Shown here one piece after another: positions 1 to 12,369 of a DNA stretch of 64,000 nucleotides. Numbering within the stretch: position 1 is the first letter of the stretch; every line of letters starts with the position of its first letter. This DNA is from Leptodactylus fallax. Taxonomy: Eukaryota; Chordata; Amphibia; Anura; Leptodactylidae. The notes beneath the pieces are model-generated. The model was not told where the DNA came from, did not search any database, and saw only the letters and a list, made by a program, of their open reading frames with translations. The stretch covers positions 7,269,501 through 7,333,500 of the forward strand of contig CAMRHE010000054.1 in assembly GCA_947044405.1 (NCBI GenBank), written 5' to 3'. A program made the position numbers and the translations under genes.

Positions 1-1
1 T

Positions 2-80
2 GACTTGGACAACTGGGCACAGTTTTTTAATCATCTGCCAGGCCAATTGAACCAAGGAACTTTTGTATGGGGATTTCAAG
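2..80 (+). CDS. ZNF451: ZNF451-like gene, internal coding exon (partial at window edge)
   Basis: The window opens inside this exon; base 1 is the last base of a split codon. It encodes DLDNWAQFFNHLPGQLNQGT and then FVWGFQ, and ends in phase 1 at the donor gtaaac (81). The leftover G joins GT of the exon at 1704 to make a glycine, giving a continuous frame. The opening DLDN resembles the first metal-binding aspartate strand of PIN/NYN nuclease folds. I recognise the text as the conserved C-terminal block of ZNF451, a zinc-finger SUMO E3 ligase of the nucleus. Upstream exons with the zinc fingers and SUMO-interacting motifs lie outside the window. Confidence 0.85.
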
Positions 81-655
81 GTAAACCTGAATGTGTTATG
101 TCATATAAAAGTTATTCTCTAAATCTGTAGAAAGACATCATGTTTACATGATTGCCTCTTGCTCACCCAAATACAAATTGGAAGAAAAATAGTGAGCTAA
201 CGGGAACCTTCTATCATTTTGGACCTAGTCTGGGTATTACTCATAAACTTTGCTGGATTATATTCGCTCTTTCCAAGATTTAAAGTTTATGTAGCTCATG
301 TACCTTCTTACACGAATGAATGGCTAATGAATTGCTAATGAAAATTTTGAAACTTTGTTGAATAGATGTGACAAAAAAAAAAAACCAACTCTCAGCATAT
401 CTAACTTCTTTTCATTAAAGGGTATTCCATATTCAAACCTCCTTGTGAGTGGATTTGATGGCCACGCTTGCGTGGCTTTCTCTTCACTTGCGTGGGAGTT
501 GCGGGAATAACCAAACATACCTGCTTGGCTAATGTGCTCCTATATAAATGTAGTATCATGCATTCACTGTCACTTCTTTGCTCACATCTGCTGTGAAACA
601 ACCTCCAGGGGCCCATCATTCTCAAGATAGCTGTGGAACTTGCGTTATCAGACAT

Positions 656-1526
656 TTAAAGGGGACCTTTCCCCACTGCCAAGTGTAACTAATTGCATTA
701 TTTAATAGCTGCTGCTCCACCGATTCTGGAACAGTTGGATTTTTTTTTTCTCTAGCTCCCCCTGTTCCCTAGCAAGCAATGCTGTTCAGTTTTGGTGTCT
801 GACAGGCAAGGAATGTGATTCTGAGCTCTGACACTGGCTGCCTCTGATTGGAGCTCTGAATCACGCCCCCTGCCGGACACTGCCATTCTGATATAACAGA
901 GCTTAAAGGGGTCTTCCCACAAACATAACCATTTTTAAATTTGTAGGTAAGTTAAACACTTTTGCAAATATAAGTAAACATTTTGCAGAGTTTTTAAAGA
1001 TTTTCTCTAAATATCTTGTGGTCACGAGTTGTTGTCTTGATAGGTTACCAGTGGACACGACCATGAATGCAGGAACTTTCTAAGGTCAGAAAATCAGCCA
1101 TGATTTGCCTTATTGTGGCCAGGATATCTTCTGATACATGTAGTGTCCCTGCCTGATAAACTAACTACAATAAGAAAATCATGGCTGAGTTCCTGACAAG
1201 TTTTAGACCATAGAAAGTTTCTGCATACGTGGTCGTATCCATTGGCAACTGATCAAGACAACAGGCTATCACCACTAACATAGCTAGAGAAAATCTTTAA
1301 AACTCTGCAGAATTTTTAGCTACTTATATTTGCAAAAATCTTTAACTTTGCATTATCTACAAATATAAATATGATTATGTTCATGGGAATACCCTTTTAA
1401 ATAGCACATCAGGCACCAAAACTAACTGTGCTTGTTGCTCAGGAACAGTGGAGGCTAGATGAAAAATTTCAACTGCGCTGAAATCAGTGGAGCAGGGCCT
1501 ATTAACAGATGAAAGGTCCTCTTTAA
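656..1526. mobile_element. T2/Kolobok-type foldback MITE (family B), interrupted by another MITE
   Basis: Begins TTAAAGGGGACCTTTCCCC and ends GAAAGGTCCTCTTTAA, giving inverted termini flanked by TTAA. The inner parts match a second copy at 8564-8922 (TGGAGCAGGGCC-like and CTGAAATCAGT-like text). TTAAAGG-type ends with a TTAA target are the hallmark of the Xenopus T2 MITEs linked to Kolobok transposons. It encodes no protein. Positions 903-1400 are a later insertion. Confidence 0.75.
903..1400. mobile_element. T2/Kolobok-type MITE (family A), nested in family B
   Basis: The left end TTAAAGGGGTCTTCCCAC and the right end GGGAATACCCTTTTAA are inverted copies, each at a TTAA. The body is a long imperfect palindrome: the 950-1100 text on gtaggtaagttaaacac, TTTTGCAAATATAAG and AAAGATTTTCTCTAAAT recurs inverted at 1260-1375. 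Related copies are at 9354-10106 and 33071-34066. Confidence 0.8.
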
Positions 1527-1703
1527 GACATATCCCATGAATGTACTATAAAAGTCAGAGATAGGAATACTCCCTTTAAAGTGAACCCTTTGTACTTGGG
1601 TATGTGAATACATATGGCTGGAGATAAAGTTCTAAAAACCCAATGTTTTATCAAAATATTTTTGTAAATATTTATGTTCCTTTTTAAATTGTTTACATTT
1701 TAG

Positions 1704-1834
1704 GTGGAAAAAATACTTGGAAGCCTCCTGTGAATTGCAAGATTTATAAGTATCTCTCAAACATTGGCTGTTTTTTCCTTCACCCTCGCTGCAGTGATAG
1801 GAAAGATGCAGCTGACTTTGCTATTTGCATGCAT
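1704..1834 (+). CDS. ZNF451: ZNF451-like gene, coding exon, PIN-like domain part 2
   Basis: The acceptor is tttacattttag and the donor gtaagt at 1835. The exon enters with two bases and adds 43 codons, containing WKPPVNCKIYKYLSNIGCFF and HPRCSDRKDAADFAICMH. KDAADFAI has the pattern of the second conserved aspartate region of PIN/NYN domains (K-x-x-D). It ends in phase 0 and joins AGRLDEKLPK of the next exon. The cysteine and histidine spacing (IGCFFLHPRC) could bind metal or be structural; I cannot tell. No stop or frameshift is present, so the exon looks functional. Confidence 0.93.
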
Positions 1835-2214
1835 GTAAGTTCAACTATATGTTGGATATTTTATCCTGTTTTAAAAAAAAAAAAATCTCAATTGAAATGT
1901 TTTCTTCACTTACTAATATGTATCACTCTTCTTTTATGTTTTTTTTTTTTTTTTTTTTTAATAAAAAAAAAAACAAAAAAAACCTTTCCTTGTTTACCCA
2001 AGGGGGTTTCTATTGCATTATGAGTCCACCCTGTCCCTGTTTGAGTGTTATGTTCAGCATTGATCATTGCATTCAAACTTCCTCTGATCTCCTGTGTTGG
2101 AATTGAACTGCAGCTTCGTACAGCCATGCGCATCCTGATGTGGCAGCTGTCTGACATTAACTGTGTTGGTGTTTTCATTAGTGACAGTGATAGGAAAGAT
2201 GGGAACAGAAAGGT

Positions 2215-2215
2215 G

Positions 2216-2251
<36 letters not shown>
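2215..2251. repeat. (TA)n microsatellite
   Basis: About 18 uninterrupted TA units, following gaacagaaaggtgc. The first of the TA tracts clustered around the Tc1 insertions. Confidence 0.95.
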
Positions 2252-2254
<3 letters not shown>

Positions 2255-2527
2255 CAAAACAGCACAGTCAATAGTATAACCTGGGTGCAAGTCCGAGGAA
2301 GACGGACATTTCCAATATTCATAGAAGAAGCGAAAAATGGCAGTACTCTACTGGTTCCAAAAAACAAGCCTTGCTACTTGGAATAAAGAAAGAAAAACCC
2401 ATAATGGTCACAGATAACTTGAATCTGACAAAAGTAATAATATATAAAAATTCTATGAAAATAAACAAATGAAAGTCAGACATTGCTTTTCAACCATGCT
2501 TCAACAGAATTTTTTAAAAAAGAAAAC

Positions 2528-3252
<725 letters not shown>

Positions 3253-3255
<3 letters not shown>

Positions 3256-4855
3256 GTACAGACCAAAAGTTTGGACACACCTTCTCATTCCAAGCGTTTT
3301 CTGTATTTTCATAACTATAAAAATTGTAGATTCACACTGAAGGCATCAAAACTATGAATTAACACGTGGAATTATATACTTAACAAAAAAGTGTGAAACA
3401 TCTGAAAATATGTCTTATATTTGAGGTTCTTCAAAGTAGCCACCTTTTGCTTTGATTACTGCTTTGCACACTCTTGGCATTCTCTTGATGAGCTTCAAGA
3501 GGTAGTCCCCTGAAATGGTCTTCCAACAGTCTTGAAGGAGTTCCCAGAGATGCTTAGCACTTGTTGGCCCTTTTGCCTTCACTGTGCGGTCCAGCTCATC
3601 CCAAACCATCTCGATTGGGTTCAGGTCTGGTGACTGTGGAGGCCAGGTCATCTGGCGTAGCACCCCATCACTCTCCTTCTTGGTCAAATAGCCCTTACAC
3701 AGTCTGGAGGTGTGTTTGGGGTCATTGTCCTGTTGAAAAATAAATGATGGTCCAACTAAACGCAAACCGGATGGAATAGCATGCCGCTGCAAGATGCTGT
3801 GGTAACCATGCTGGTTCAGTATTCCTTCAGTTTTGAATAAATCCCCAACAGTGTCACCAGCAAAACACCATCACACCTCCTCCATGCTTCACGGTGGGAA
3901 CCAGGCATGTAGAGTCCATTCGTTCACCTTTTCTGCGTCGCACAAAGACACGTTGGTTGGAACCAAAGATCTCAAATTTGGACTCATCAGACCAAAGCAC
4001 AGATTTCCACAGGTCTAATGTCCATTCCTTGTGTTCTTTAGCCCAAACAAGTCTCTTCTGCTTGTTGCCTGTCCTTAGCAGTGGTTTCCTAGCAGCTATT
4101 TTACCATGAAGGCCTGCTGCACACAGTCTCCTCTTAACAGTTGTTGTAGAGATGTCTGCTGCTAGAACTCTGTGTGGCATTGACCTGGTCTCTATTGTGA
4201 GCTGCTGTTAACCTGCGATTTCTGAGGCTGGTGACTCTTATCCTCCGCAGCAGAGGTGACTCTTGGTCTTCCTTTCCTGGGGCGGTCCTCATGTGAGCTA
4301 GTTTCTTTGTAGCGCTTGATGGTTTTGGCCACTGCACTTGGGGACACTTTCAAAGTTTTCCCAATTTTTCGGACTGACTGACCTTCATTTCTTAAAGTAA
4401 TGATGGCCACTCGTTTTTCTTTACTTAGCTGCTTTTTTCTTGCCATAATACAAATTCTAACACTCCATTCAGTAGGACTATCAGCTGTGTATCCACCTGA
4501 CTTCTGAACAACACAACTGATGGTCCCAACCCCATTTATAAGGCAACAAATCACACTTATTAAACCTGACAGGGCACACCTGTGAAGTTAAAACCATTTC
4601 AGGTGACTACCTCTTGAAGCTCATCAAGAGAATGCCAAGAGTGTGAAAAGCAGTAATCAAAGCAAAAGGTGGCTACTTTGAAGAACCTCGAATATAAGAC
4701 ATATATTCAGTTGTTTCACACTTTTTTGTTAAGTATATAATTCCACATGTGTTAATTCATAGTTTTGATGACTTCAGTGTGAATCTACAATTTTTATCAT
4801 CATGAAAATACAGAAAACTCTGGGAATGAGAAGGTGTGTCCAAACTTTTGGTCTG

Positions 4856-4862
<7 letters not shown>
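3253..4862 (-). mobile_element. full-length Tc1-like DNA transposon, copy B
   Basis: The left end AGTACAGACCAAAAGTTTGG and the right end CCAAACTTTTGGTCTGTACT are inverted copies; the similarity extends inward about 250 bp on each side (3253-3505 and 4605-4860), giving long terminal inverted repeats. The left end abuts a (TA)n tract, in line with TA targeting. The interior holds a - strand transposase broken by frameshifts (next entry). Confidence 0.9.
3415..4446 (-). pseudogene. Tc1-like transposase, copy B, broken
   Basis: Read on the - strand from ATG at 4446. First comes a helix-turn-helix N-terminus (MARKKQLSKEKRVAI, RNEGQSVRKIGKTLKVSPS). After a frameshift near 4200, the DDE core continues with WSDES (first Asp) and TVKHGGG, and hits a stop at about 3854. 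A third frame carries QQDNDPKH (second Asp), [14 protein letters not shown] (Glu) and the C-terminus KAKGGYFEEPQI, ending at 3415. All three DDE residues survive, but at least two frameshifts make the gene non-functional. Confidence 0.88.
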
Positions 4863-4951
<89 letters not shown>

Positions 4952-4960
4952 TTTATATAT
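4858..4960. repeat. compound (TG)n(TA)n microsatellite between two Tc1 elements
   Basis: About 25 TG units at 4858-4907 are followed by TA units at 4907-4940 and an impure TA/T stretch to 4960. It is the only DNA separating the two complete Tc1-like elements. Confidence 0.95.
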
Positions 4961-4961
4961 A

Positions 4962-6561
4962 CAGTGGGGAAAAAAAAGGATTTAGTCAGCCACCAATTGT
5001 GCAAGTTCTCCCACTTAAAAAGATGAGGCCTGTAATTGACATCATAGGTAGACCTCAACTATGAGAGACAAAATGAGAAAACATATCTAGAAAATCACAT
5101 TGTCTGATTTTTAAAGAATTTATTTGCAAATTATGGTGGAAAATAAGTATTTGGTCACCTACAAACAAGCAAGATTTCTGGCTCTCACAGACCTGTAACT
5201 TCTTCTTTAAGAGGCTCCTCTGTCCTCCACTCATTACCTGTAGTAATGGCACCTGTTTCAAATTATCAGTATAAAAGACACCTGTCCACAACCTCAAACA
5301 GTCACACTCCAAACTCCACTATGGTGAAGACCAAAGAGCTGTGGAAGGACACCAGAAACAAAATTGTAGACCTGCACCAGGCTGGGAAGACTGAATCTGC
5401 AATAGGCAAGCAGCTTGGTGTGAAGAAATCAACTGTGGGAGCATTAATTAGAAAATGGAAGACATACAAGACCACTGATAATCTCCCTTGATCAGGAGCT
5501 CCACGCAAGATCTCCCCATGGGGTCAAAATGATCACAAGAACAGTGAGCAAAAATCCCAGAACCACATGGGGGGACCTAGTGAATAACCTGCAGAAAGCT
5601 GGAACTAACATAACAAAGGCTACCGTCAGTAATACACTACGCCGCCAGGGATTCAGACCCTGCAGTGCCAGACGTGTCCCCCTGCTTAAGCCAGTACATA
5701 TCTGGGTCTGTCTGAAGTTTGCTAGAGAGCATTTGGATGTTCCAGAAGAGTGTTAGGAGAATGTCATATGGTCAGATGAAACCAAAGTAGAACTGTTTGG
5801 TAGAAACACAACTCATCGTGTTTGGAGGAGAGTGAATGCTGAGTTGCATCCAAAGAACACCATACCTACTGTGAAGCATGGGGGTGGCAACATCATGCTT
5901 TGGGGCTGTTTCTTTGCAAAGGGACCAGGTCGACTGATCCATGTACATGAAAGAATGAATGGGGCAATGTATTGTGAGATTTTGAGTGCAAACCTCCTTC
6001 CATCAGCAAGGGCATTGAAGATGAAACGTGGCTGGGTCTTTCAGCATGACAATGATCCCAAGCACAACACAAGGGCAATGAAGGAGTGGCTTCGTAAGAA
6101 GCATTTCAAGGTCCTGGAGTGGCCTAGGCAGTCTCCAGATCTCAACCCCATAGAAAACCTTTGGAGGGAGTTGAAAGTCCGTGTTGCCTAGCGACAGCAC
6201 CAAAACATCACTGCTCTAGAGGAGATCTGCATGGAGGAATGGGCCAACATACCAGCAACAGTGTGTGCCAACCTTGTGAAGACTTACAGAAAACGTTTGA
6301 CCTCTGTCATTGCCAACAAAGGATATATAACAAAGTATTGAGATGAACTTTTGTTATTGACCAAATACTTATTTTCCACCATAATTTGCAAATAAATTCT
6401 TTAAAAATCAGACAATGTGATTTTCTGGATTTGTCTTCTCATTTTGTCTCTCATAGTTGAGGTCTACCTATGATGTAAATTACAGGCCTCTCTCATCTTT
6501 TTAAGTGGGAGAACTTGCACAACTGGTGGCTGACTAAATACTTTTTTTTTTTTCCCCACTG
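4962..6561 (+). mobile_element. full-length Tc1-like DNA transposon, copy C
   Basis: Starts CAGTGGGGAAAAAAAAGGAT and ends TTCCCCACTG, flanked by TA on both sides (4960-4961 and 6562-6563), the Tc1/mariner target duplication. Terminal inverted repeats reach about 200 bp: the CAGCCACCAATTGTGCAAG and GTGGAAAATAAGTATTTGGT blocks recur inverted at 6360-6540. A second, inverted copy of the same family is at 46355-47908. Confidence 0.95.
5321..6350 (+). pseudogene. Tc1-like transposase, copy C, broken
   Basis: ATG at 5321 gives [20 protein letters not shown] and a paired helix-turn-helix region, then a stop at 5489-5491. The frame shifts before 5529, where [20 protein letters not shown] continues. 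A further stop at about 5754 interrupts the residues just before [10 protein letters not shown] (first Asp). The core then runs through [27 protein letters not shown] (second Asp) and [19 protein letters not shown], with a stop at 6189-6191 where the family has glutamine. The remaining C-terminal residues are readable to about 6350. Catalytic residues are intact, but three stops and one frameshift inactivate it. Confidence 0.9.
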
Positions 6562-6989
6562 TATGTGTGTGTATGTATAATATATATATATGAGTTTTCC
6601 AGGCTAAAAATATTGATGCTCTACCTTAGACAGAGAATCATTATCAGATCAGTGCGGTTCCAACATCGGGCCACTCCCACAGATTTGTTGTTCTCAGCAA
6701 CTGATACACGGAGAATTGAGCAGGAAGCAGACAGTGCTGTTTTCTGGGTAGTCATAGTGGCCAGACCAGGTTATTGCAGCTCAGTTCCCATTCCTTTGAA
6801 TGGGAGCTACAATGCAATGGCTACACGTAGAACAGAGCTATCTGCTTGCTGCTCCTATCTATGTATCAGCTGCTGAGAACAACGTGTCTGGTCTTGGAAC
6901 TTCAATGATCTGATGATGACCTGGCCTTAGGCTAAGTAATCAATATTTTTATGATACAGTATGTAATAAACAGTACGCATGACACTGAG

Positions 6990-7300
6990 ACATTCGCCCA
7001 AATTTACCATTGTGTGTAAGACTAGACACTAGTGTAAACTTGGCACATCTAGTTTGTACTAAAATTTATTGATTTTCTAGACATGTGGGTGTGGCTTAAA
7101 TGAGCCACGATGTGTCAAACTTGTGACGTAAAATTCTGGCTGAAAGTAAGCCAACTAAAAGGTGGTATAAACTTAGACTAGAGAGTCTAAAGATACTCCA
7201 GATTTATTATCCATCATCAGCCACTGTGATAAATCTGGCGTACTTTCAGACTGTCTGTCTATGCTTACACTGTCAAACATTTAGTAAATCTGGAACAAAA
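6990..7300. repeat. dispersed repeat, 'cagatttactaa' family
   Basis: The text CCAAATTTACCATTG, AGACTAGACACTAGTGTAAA and GATAAATCTGGCGTACTTTC recurs at 57765-58330, in the same order, around another MITE. A weaker relative begins at 60800. No open reading frame. Probably an old MITE or SINE; the class is undetermined. Confidence 0.6.
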
Positions 7301-7350
7301 TCTGTATACAAAATGTTTCTAACTATTAGTGGCTGTCTTTGTGCTTTTAG

Positions 7351-7537
7351 GCAGGTCGCCTAGATGAGAAACTACCCAAGCAAATCCCATTCACTATTCT
7401 CTCGGGTGACAAAGGTTTCTTGGAGTTGGAGAACCAGTTCAAAAAAACCCAGCGGTCTGCTCATATCCTCAACCCACACCATTTAGAAGGCGATATGATG
7501 TGTGCTTTGCTTAACAGCATAGCAGAAACAACACAAG
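7351..7537 (+). CDS. ZNF451: ZNF451-like gene, coding exon, PIN-like domain part 3
   Basis: Acceptor tttgtgcttttag; donor gtaatg at 7538; 187 bp entering in phase 0 and leaving one base (G). It encodes AGRLDEKLPKQIPFTILSGD, KGFLELENQFKKTQRSAHIL and NPHHLEGDMMCALLNSIAET. IPFTILSGDKGF matches the hydrophobic strand plus SGDxxF pattern of the third acidic site of NYN/PIN domains, supporting a PIN-like fold across the three exons. Whether it cleaves RNA is not known from sequence. It is the best conserved stretch of the gene in this window. Confidence 0.95.
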
Positions 7538-8563
7538 GTAATGCTATTTTTACCACGTGCAGAAAGGACATCAGTTACCAAAAAAAAAGTTGACCATTTT
7601 TATAGCTGCTTTAATAAAGCTGAGCATGTTTTCATATATTTACTTCATTGTATGTCAGGTCAATATTGAGCGGATGGTCCACTCTGCAGTTAGTCAGTGG
7701 ATGAAAATTCTGAAGAATAAACTGACCTGGAGGAGTAATGCATGTACTTGCTGGAACATCAGTTGACTTTGGCTCATGTAGCCTGATCGTCATTCTATAC
7801 ATCTGAAAGGAGCTGCTTCTGCAGCAAATGTGATTTTATATATATATATTTCCGATGCACTTTTTTAAAGCCACATGTAATGAAGGGAGGGAAGACAAAC
7901 TCTGCGCTATATAGGTTTATATGTTTTGAAGTCCCTGTAAACATGCTAATACAGTAAAAGCTGTGTGTGGGTCAGGTAAGCAGGACCTTCTATCTTTCCT
8001 AGGGGTCATTTACTCTGCTTTATATTCAGAAATCTTGCTCCACAGTTTATAAACCTATATATCGCAGACCTCTGTCTTTCCCTCTGTCACATACTGCTGA
8101 TAGATATGCTAAATATGGCAACATAAATTACCTGGAAATTTGGCTATATGATGTATGTAATAGATTTTAAAAAGCAGGAAGTTCCGTGACCAGTCTTTCA
8201 GTGTCTGAGAATATCAGTGAGTATTGTTACCTAAAACTGGAGAGTAGATATTTTATCACACCTTTAGTAACACTATACAATAAATGTACAGCAATCTGCC
8301 CAAAAAAAAAAATTGGGGCATGCATGCAAAAAGTACAACTTTTTGAATTATGCCAGTTGTAATTTTTATGGCAGTTCCTCCCACTTTTTAAAAAGCAGGG
8401 CCTTCATAGCCCAATCTGTGAGTACTTACTCCAGAAAACTGGTGCAAGTAACACATTAAAATCTACTTCAGCTCTTTGCATGCACTTCCTGAGATGTGCA
8501 ACAATGATACGAAGCCTGTGCCTCTTAATAGTTGTAGCCAATCTGGCACCAGCAGGCCTCACT

Positions 8564-8922
8564 TTATAGAGGACCTTTCACCAACTCCAAATCTTTGCAT
8601 CCTTCATTTGGCTCTGATCTACTAATTCCAGCAGTTGAAATATTTTCTCTAGCCCCTACTGTTCCTGATTTATCGCTGCTGTTACTTTCAGCATCGAATA
8701 TGCAGATTTCGATTTGTCAGGTGGGGGCTGTCCCAGGCTACGTGCTCCAGCACATCCACCTGACAGTAGAAAGCTAATTGGCACTTGGGTGCTAAATCTA
8801 ACCGTACCAATTGCTCACGAATGGTAGAGGCTAGAGAAAAAATACCACCTGCTCTGAAATCAGTAGAGCGGCACCTATTGAAGGTTGCAGTGAGGTGGGG
8901 GTGTTGAAAGGTCCTGTTTTAA
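8564..8922. mobile_element. T2/Kolobok-type foldback MITE (family B), second copy
   Basis: Left end TATAGAGGACCTTTCACC and right end GAAAGGTCCTGTTTTAA are inverted; the right edge keeps TTAA, while the left is TTAT. The interior shares GAAATCAGTAGAGC-type text with the copy at 656-1526. Confidence 0.7.
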
Positions 8923-9353
8923 GACAAGTGTGTTAAATATTGATCTTAATGAATGTGCCCTAGTAGGGCTACTACAACAATTGTTGGTAGAGAGCAGGTT
9001 GTAGTCTTTAATGCATTTTCTGAGGAATCACTGAAGGCCTTATTTCCAAAAAAAAAATAAAGTCACTACCCTGCCCTATTGCTAAGTGACCTTGCTCTTA
9101 ATAGAACTTGTAAGACTTGCAACAAAATTACCCTGTGAAAATGTGAGTAAAATTGTTGCCCTTTTGTTTTCTAGACCTATATGTGCTGTTTAGTTAGGGC
9201 AATATAAATAATACTCATTAGAAAGCAAGGAAAATTACTGATTCATTGCACGAGGCTTCCCCAGGTCGTTTCACAGAAATGCTTATCAACGGGCAAGAAG
9301 TACAGAAAGAAGAGATGCTCCTTGTACTCAAAACACGGTGACCAAAACCTGGC

Positions 9354-10106
9354 TTAAAGGGGTTTTCCCATGAAGATAACCATATTTAAAATTGTAGACA
9401 ATTGAAAGTTAAACATTTTGTGCAAATAATTAAAAATGTTGATTTTAAAGATATTTTTTTTATTTTTTTTAAGCCATCTTAGTGGTGACAGTCTGTTGTC
9501 CTGATTGGCTGTCAATGGATACGCCCATGAGTGCAGGAATGTTTGAAACTCTTTCCTAGCGATCTGTGTACAGGGAGAATGTGCATACTTGGGATTTAAA
9601 GGGGGTATTCCCATGAACATAACCATATGTAAATCAGTAGACAATTAAATGTTAAACATTTTTGCAAATTATAAATAATTCCAAATTTTGCAGCGTTTTA
9701 AAGATATTTTTTTTCTAACCATCTCAGTTGTAACAGTCTGTTATCTTGATTGGCTGACAATAGATACGACCATTAATGTAAGGAAATTCTAAACTCTAAA
9801 AGCCAGTAGTGATCTCTTTGTGACTAGATTATATTCTCATACATGTAGTGTACCTGCCTGATAACATGTCCACAACCAGGAAATCATAGCTGGTTTCTGA
9901 TGAGTTCCAGACCATAGAAAGTTCCTGCATTCATGGTCGCAGCCATTGGCAACTGATCAAAACAGACTGTCGTCACTAAGATGGTTAGAGAAAATCTTAA
10001 ATCGCTCTTCAAATTTTTTTTAATTATTTATTTATATTTGCAAAAATGTTTAACATTTAATTGTCTACAAAACTAAATATGGTTGGTTGTGGGAATACCC
10101 TTTTAA
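9354..10106. mobile_element. T2/Kolobok-type MITEs (family A), one truncated and one complete
   Basis: A first left end, TTAAAGGGGTTTTCCCATGA, at 9354 is followed by about 240 bp of family A text. A second left end, TTAAAGGGGGTATTCCCATG, starts at 9596 and runs to the right end GGGAATACCCTTTTAA at 10103-10106. The complete copy is 9596-10106; the first is cut off where the second begins. Confidence 0.75.
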
Positions 10107-10763
10107 TCCACAGTTGTTCTATTGGTTGCTCTTGGTAAAGTGGAGGGCTCAGTTTCTTTCCACATCAGGTCAGGTCTATGCCATAACCATTTAGCAGTAG
10201 TTGTGTCAGATCCCACAATGCATTGTTCTCTGGCTTGTAGAAAAGTAGCAAAGTGCCATATGTTGCTTACGAATGGTGACGATACCTTTTATATCCTTTG
10301 AACCTCTGCTAACTAATGTTGCTGGTTAATAGTCATCAGGGTACAATAGTGAAAGCGAAAGTGAGATGACCTTTTTTTCTCAGCATTCCATGGAAACAGT
10401 ATGTTGTATTTGCTAGATGTACTTTCCGTAGACAGGGATAGGCTTTATTTGTAATCCGCCTTAACCGCTTCAACCTCACATGTACAAATGACTGCTATAA
10501 AGAGAATATCCGGGGCATTTGAATGCACAGGAAAAAAAAAAAAAAAGAAAGTCGGCAGAGTAACGTATGTATGTGTGCGTGCGTGTTTGTGTGTGGGGGC
10601 CATCTTATTCCTCGGCCCCACCTGCTGACACTTCAACTCCTTGTCACGTGACTGACTCCTCTCAACTTAAGTTAAAAGTAGTTGGAGTAGAATGGAGTCG
10701 GAGCAGAAGCAGGGCACAGTGCCATTACCACTTGGAAAGCAGCTACAAGTACTAGCATGACAG

Positions 10764-11430
10764 TTAAAGGGATTCTATCATTGGGGAAACATGTTTTTAA
10801 CTGAAGCAATGTTGGAATAGCCTTTATAAAGGCTATTCTGCTCCTACCTTTACTTTTCTTCTCCTTTCCGCTGTTTGTCCAAAACAGCATTTTATTCTCA
10901 TATGTAAATTATGCTCAGGGAGCACCGGGGGCGTTCCCCCAGTGCTCCGAGCACTCCACATCATTGCTGCAACCCGCCTCCAGCGCTGCTTTTTCACGCC
11001 CCCTGCATCATCATCTGTTCATCTTGCATCTGCTTCTTGCTCCATCTGCCATTTTTATGGAGTACGCTGGTGTAAGAAACTAAATAAAAATGGCCGCTGG
11101 AGCCACTTTGAGTTCAGGCAAAGTTGACTGAGCATGTTCCGTCGGCCGTTTTTGTTTAGTTTCTTACACCAGTGTTCTTCAGAAAAATGGCCGACAGAGA
11201 AAGCAGATGCAAGATGAACAGAAGAAGATGCAGGGGGTGTGAAAAAGCAGCGCTGGAGGCGGGTTGCAGCAATGACGCGGGGGTGCTCCCTGAGCATAAT
11301 TTACACATGAGAATAAAATGTTTTTTTGGACAAAAGATGGCGAGGAGAAGAAAATTAAAGGTAGGAGTAGAATAGCCTTTATAAAGGCTATTCCAACATT
11401 GCTTCAGTTAAAAACACGTTTCCCCAATGA
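10764..11430. mobile_element. large near-perfect foldback MITE with T2-like end
   Basis: Starts TTAAAGGGATTCTATCATTG and ends with the inverse CAATGATAGACTCT. Arms of about 300 bp are nearly identical in inverse: ACTGAAGCAATGTTGGAATA with AATAGCCTTTATAAAGGCTATT near the ends, and ACCCGCCTCCAGCGCTGC with ATGCAGGGGGCGTGAAAAAGC-like text further in. The centre, near 11100-11150, holds AAAATGGCCG in both orientations. No protein is coded; both-strand ORFs here mirror one another. Confidence 0.8.
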
Positions 11431-12369
11431 TAGACTCTGGAGAGGGGGGTGGTTTTGCACCACCATTTCACCTTAAAGTACTGCTAACATATATCATTGT
11501 AACAATATTGCCACAGTCTACTATCATATAACATCAACTATACACAAACTACTTACTACAAGGTTACCTAGAGCTGAGGAGTTGGATGCTGCTGCTGGAT
11601 ATTATTGTATGTTGTATGTAAAACAATTTTAAGAAATCTATATAATAAAGGAATTTTGTATTTTTTATAGGAAATAACTCCAATTGTATGTGTTGTTGTT
11701 TTTTTTTTTTGTTTGTTTTTTTGCCATATATTGATTTAATGACATACCATTGTGTAGAAACTGTGCAGCTCGAGCATGAATTATACCAGGAAAGGGAGGA
11801 TTGTGCGAGTCACCCATCTTATCCAGATTTCTGAAAGGCAAAACTAACTAGTTGTGTTATAACATAGGCTCGTTGCAGATGACAGTGGGCGAGATCCGTG
11901 TGCTATCCTTGTTTTTTGCCGATTGCACACTGACCCATTCATTTCTATGAGTACATGCAAACGACCATATGTTTCACTGATCGGTGTGCGAGCCGTGATT
12001 CCGCACCGCGTCAGATAGAACATGTCCTATTCTGTTCAGTTTTTGCGGAATGGACTTGCCCATAGAAGCCTATGGGAGACTAAAAACCTAGGACGGCACA
12101 CTGATGTACTCAGTGTGCCATCAGTGTGCCGTCCGTTTTCATGGACAAGCTAGGAATATAATTATGGAGGATCCGCAAACTAGGATCACACACTGAAGAC
12201 ACTCAGTTTTTGTGAATATACTTCACTGATGCTGAAGAAACACTGAAGACACTCTGTCTGCAAAAACTGAAGACTAATTACTAGTTTGCGGACCGCAAAA
12301 TACCCATGGTAGTCTGCAACTAGCCTTAGAGAGAGAATTATATAGGAAGCTTTTGTTTCAACAGCAGTC

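Larger units (their letters stand above)
81..1703 (+). other. ZNF451 intron, holding two nested TTAA MITEs
   Basis: Bounded by gtaaac and attttag. Positions 81-655 hold no gene or recognised repeat. A MITE pair fills 656-1526. The rest, up to the acceptor polypyrimidine tract, is unique-looking. Confidence 0.8.

Noticed and set aside
1730..2023. 97-codon ORF overlapping the ZNF451 exon
   Set aside because: Only the part up to 1834 is exon; the rest runs through the splice donor into intron poly-A/T sequence.
10942..11375. Mirrored ORFs containing RLQRCFFTPPASSSVHLAS on both strands
   Set aside because: They are the two arms of a foldback MITE read in opposite directions.
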